Source: Altererythrobacter sp. (GTDB taxonomy: Bacteria; Pseudomonadota; Alphaproteobacteria; Sphingomonadales; Sphingomonadaceae). From it: DNA of 44,958 nt. The translations under genes were made by a program, and so were the position numbers. Below, in pieces: positions 42,883-44,958 of this stretch (position 1 is the stretch's first letter; the number at the start of each line of letters is the position of its first letter). The stretch lies in the NCBI GenBank assembly GCA_013002295.1, contig JABDKI010000064.1, forward strand, positions 1-44,958, in the 5' to 3' direction. The notes beneath the pieces are model-generated. The model was given only the letters and a program-made list of their open reading frames with translations. It ran no database searches and was not told where the DNA came from.

Positions 42883-44941
42883 CCAAGAGCGCAGCTTGAT
42901 AGGCGGGGTGCTTTATACCTCGCCTATCAAGTGATCGAGCCAATTCAGCTGCTTCCTCCTTGCGCCCAAGGCGAGCGAGGAGCCGATACCTATAAATCTC
43001 TGTAGATGCTGTCTCGGGAACAAGCTTTATTGCCTCCTCCCAATGCTGCCGCGCAACGCGCAGATTGCCTCGTGTGCTTTCGGCTTCTCCAGCTAACAAC
43101 ATCAATCCAGCAATCCTGATAGCGTTTGCCTCTGCCTTGCTGCCAGCCAGGTCACGAAGCGCACCTCCCGTCAAAGATATGACTTCTTCCGCGTCGTCTC
43201 GAGCCAGCGCCAACTCGGCACCAACCTCCATTAGTGTTAGGCGTAGAGCTTCACTCCAAATCTCCTGTTGAGAATCGGCTATGGTTAGTTGAGTCAAGAG
43301 CTTTTTTGCCTGCAAAACATGGGCTTCTGCAGCATCATATTTTTTGGCGAACGTCAGATTCAGCCCTTGAATTGTGCGCGCTCGAACCTCCGTTTCGTGC
43401 CATTCCAAGTTGGTCGGATCGAGCAATCTCAATTCGCGATTCAGCCTCAACGAATATTCGATGGAGCCAATCGCTCCATTCAGATCTCCCAAGGATAACA
43501 TAGCGTTGCCCAAAAACTGGTGTGAAATTGCCAGTTTGTTCTTGGCCGTCGCGTTTGCTGGGTTTTTAGCCAAAACTGTGGCGTAAACTGCGGCCTCTCG
43601 TTCATGCAGGCTAAGCGCTTCGCGGTTCCTTCCCAACGCTGATTTGGTCAAGGCCAGCCAGTTGATCGCTGTTCCAATTTCGATCTGCTGACTCGGATCA
43701 TAATCAGTAAGACCCGCGATTCTCTCAACTCGTTCGAGTGCCAAAGCGAATGCCGGTTCTGCTTCTGCATACCGCCGTTGAGCATGGAACATCGTGCCCA
43801 GATTGCCCTCGGCATAGCTGCTTTCCATCTGCCATTCGGGCTTGTCAGGATTGAGTTCGATCAACCGGTCCGCAAGCCGCTTGTATTCGCGGAATTGTGC
43901 TTCGGCATTTTCCAGTTCGCCACGATTATAAGCGATGTAGCCCACCCAGAACACGCTTTGCGCGTGGTCGAAGATGCGCTGCTCATTGTCGGGATCGCGC
44001 GCGAGCTGTTCCTGCGTTGTCCCAGCTGCCTCGGTGAAGGCTTGCAGCGCTTCCTCGCTGTCGCCGCGAATATTGGTGATCTCCCCCACCAGCAGCAGCG
44101 CCCTTGCCCGCCGGCCGAGCGAGTCCGCATCCAGGCTGCCCGGGTTCTGCCCCGCATAATAGGTCAGCGCGCGCTGCCCGACCACGTCGAGCGCGTCGAG
44201 CCGCCCGACCGGCTCCAGCTTTTCGCGTAAATCGGTGAGCATGAATTCGATCAGCCCGTCGGCCTCTGCCCGCTGGCGATCAGCTTCGTTGCGCTGTTCG
44301 ACCGCGAACCAGGTCAGCCCGCTCATCACCAGTGCCAGTGCGAGCGAGGCTCCGGCAATCACCCGCGCCCGCAGAACCCGGCGGCGATCATCGCGGCGCA
44401 GCAACTGATCCAGCCCCACGCCAAGCATCGCGGCAACCAGCTTCATCTTCGCCAGCCGCTTGCCATCACCGCCTTCACGGGCATCCGCCGCCAGCGGTGC
44501 GTCGTCTGGCGCGTCGGTGATGGTAAGATCAGGCGCGACCTTGTGCGTCAGCGCTTTGGGAAAGCACTCACGCTCTGCATCGCCCGGCTCTCCATCGACA
44601 ATCAGCGCCAGGATCTTGTCCGGATTGCGATTGGTCTTGAACCACGCAATCTCGTGATTGACCCATTGCGATTGCGCCGATTGGGGCGAACAGATGACGA
44701 TCAGATATTCGCTATCGGCCAGCGCGGCATCTATCGACGCACCGATGCTCGCGCCCGCCGCTTGCTCCTCGCGGTCCTTGAACAACGGGGTCAGGCTCGC
44801 GGGGATTTCGCGCATTCCCGCATGCTTTTCGATCAGTGCCTTGGGCGTGCGATAGGTCTCAACCGCTTGCTGAAGCCATTTGCCCCATTTGGCATCGGCC
44901 CAGCTGTAGCTGATGAAAGCCTTGTAAGTGTATTCCGCCAT
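42872..44941 (-). CDS. TIR domain - transmembrane - TPR protein
   Basis: A 689-residue protein. A TIR-2-type domain (residues 1-150) begins YKAFISYSWADAKWGKWLQQ, and the SQWVNHEIAWF segment supplies a Glu at about residue 97, the position of the catalytic Glu in TIR NADases. A single membrane helix lies at about 195-217 (VIAGASLALALVMSGLTWF). A long C-terminal region of helical repeats of TPR type follows (ALQAFTEAAG, ALALERVERIAG, YAEGNLGTMF). The topology would keep TIR and TPR on opposite sides of the inner membrane. It may sense or cleave NAD, but a function in defence or signalling is not shown. GTG at 44947 is an alternative start near the window edge. Confidence 0.88.
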   Translation of the reverse strand: MAEYTYKAFISYSWADAKWGKWLQQAVETYRTPKALIEKHAGMREIPASLTPLFKDREEQAAGASIGASIDAALADSEYLIVICSPQSAQSQWVNHEIAWFKTNRNPDKILALIVDGEPGDAERECFPKALTHKVAPDLTITDAPDDAPLAADAREGGDGKRLAKMKLVAAMLGVGLDQLLRRDDRRRVLRARVIAGASLALALVMSGLTWFAVEQRNEADRQRAEADGLIEFMLTDLREKLEPVGRLDALDVVGQRALTYYAGQNPGSLDADSLGRRARALLLVGEITNIRGDSEEALQAFTEAAGTTQEQLARDPDNEQRIFDHAQSVFWVGYIAYNRGELENAEAQFREYKRLADRLIELNPDKPEWQMESSYAEGNLGTMFHAQRRYAEAEPAFALALERVERIAGLTDYDPSQQIEIGTAINWLALTKSALGRNREALSLHEREAAVYATVLAKNPANATAKNKLAISHQFLGNAMLSLGDLNGAIGSIEYSLRLNRELRLLDPTNLEWHETEVRARTIQGLNLTFAKKYDAAEAHVLQAKKLLTQLTIADSQQEIWSEALRLTLMEVGAELALARDDAEEVISLTGGALRDLAGSKAEANAIRIAGLMLLAGEAESTRGNLRVARQHWEEAIKLVPETASTEIYRYRLLARLGRKEEAAELARSLDRRGIKHPAYQAALLVSS

Positions 44942-44958
44942 GGCCACCCCGCAGGCAT

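Noticed and set aside
1-44958. CRISPR array, transposase or integrase gene, or type VI secretion cluster
   Set aside because: No regularly spaced repeats and no protein with transposase, integrase or Tss features were seen. The only Hcp-like gene stands alone.

Overview
The window looks like a chromosomal segment of an alphaproteobacterium of the order Sphingomonadales, most likely an Erythrobacter-type genus. I base this on protein character and gene order, not on a database search. The orders that point there are pckA divergent from chvI-chvG, then hprK-rapZ-EIIA-HPr; def-recR divergent from fmt-truA; argH-lipoprotein-lysA; and serC-serA-hisZ-purA. The uvrA operator is of the alphaproteobacterial GTTC-N7-GTTC type. 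Coding density is high, many genes overlap by 4 or 8 bases, and no insertion sequence, phage module, rRNA or CRISPR array was seen.

Layout. 1-2692: the end of a gluzincin-like peptidase/TPR protein and three small DUF937/DUF3597 proteins. 2715-9809: pckA, then on the other strand an apparent seven-gene operon with two-component signalling (ChvI, ChvG), a short HPr kinase, RapZ, a PTS EIIA of the mannose family, HPr and a SpoU methyltransferase. 9813-14132: rmuC, def and recR facing fmt and truA. 14208-17191: a quinone-oxidoreductase-like enzyme, an asparaginase, tRNA-Val and a TlpA-like lipoprotein. 17169-20905: argH, a small LptM-like lipoprotein, lysA and a siroheme-synthase-type protein. 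21237-22192: an ECF sigma factor with a small membrane partner. 22461-28117 (minus): serC, serA, hisZ and purA, serC with a folded leader and purA with a strong downstream terminator. 28424-33581: a membrane protein, a glycosyltransferase, a PadR regulator with a palindromic operator and a downstream membrane gene, rarA, and an RNase-H-fold protein. 33695-35278: tRNA-Thr, a 30-codon ORF and argG. 36050-42882: rlpA, a CxxCH lipoprotein, an exported Hcp-like protein, a duplicated uvrA tail, uvrA, and an unknown protein. 42872-end: a TIR-transmembrane-TPR protein.

The most unusual stretch is 35279-36049, about 770 bases after argG with no convincing protein gene. Its purine-rich plus strand folds into many separate helices and ends in a GNRA-capped intrinsic terminator at 35871-35904. 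I interpret it as a large structured non-coding RNA of roughly 500 nt that I cannot assign to a known family. Other items of interest are Shine-Dalgarno-masking hairpins upstream of serC and of the 30508 gene, a diverged direct repeat of the uvrA 3' end bracketing a membrane-protein gene, a signal-peptide-bearing Hcp-like protein with no type VI secretion genes in view, and a siroheme-synthase-type protein that stops just inside a methyltransferase domain.

Several broken pieces (a DUF1501 C-terminus, a MarR-like C-terminus, the uvrA tail and possibly an acyltransferase N-terminus) show that the intergenic spaces carry remnants of past rearrangements.
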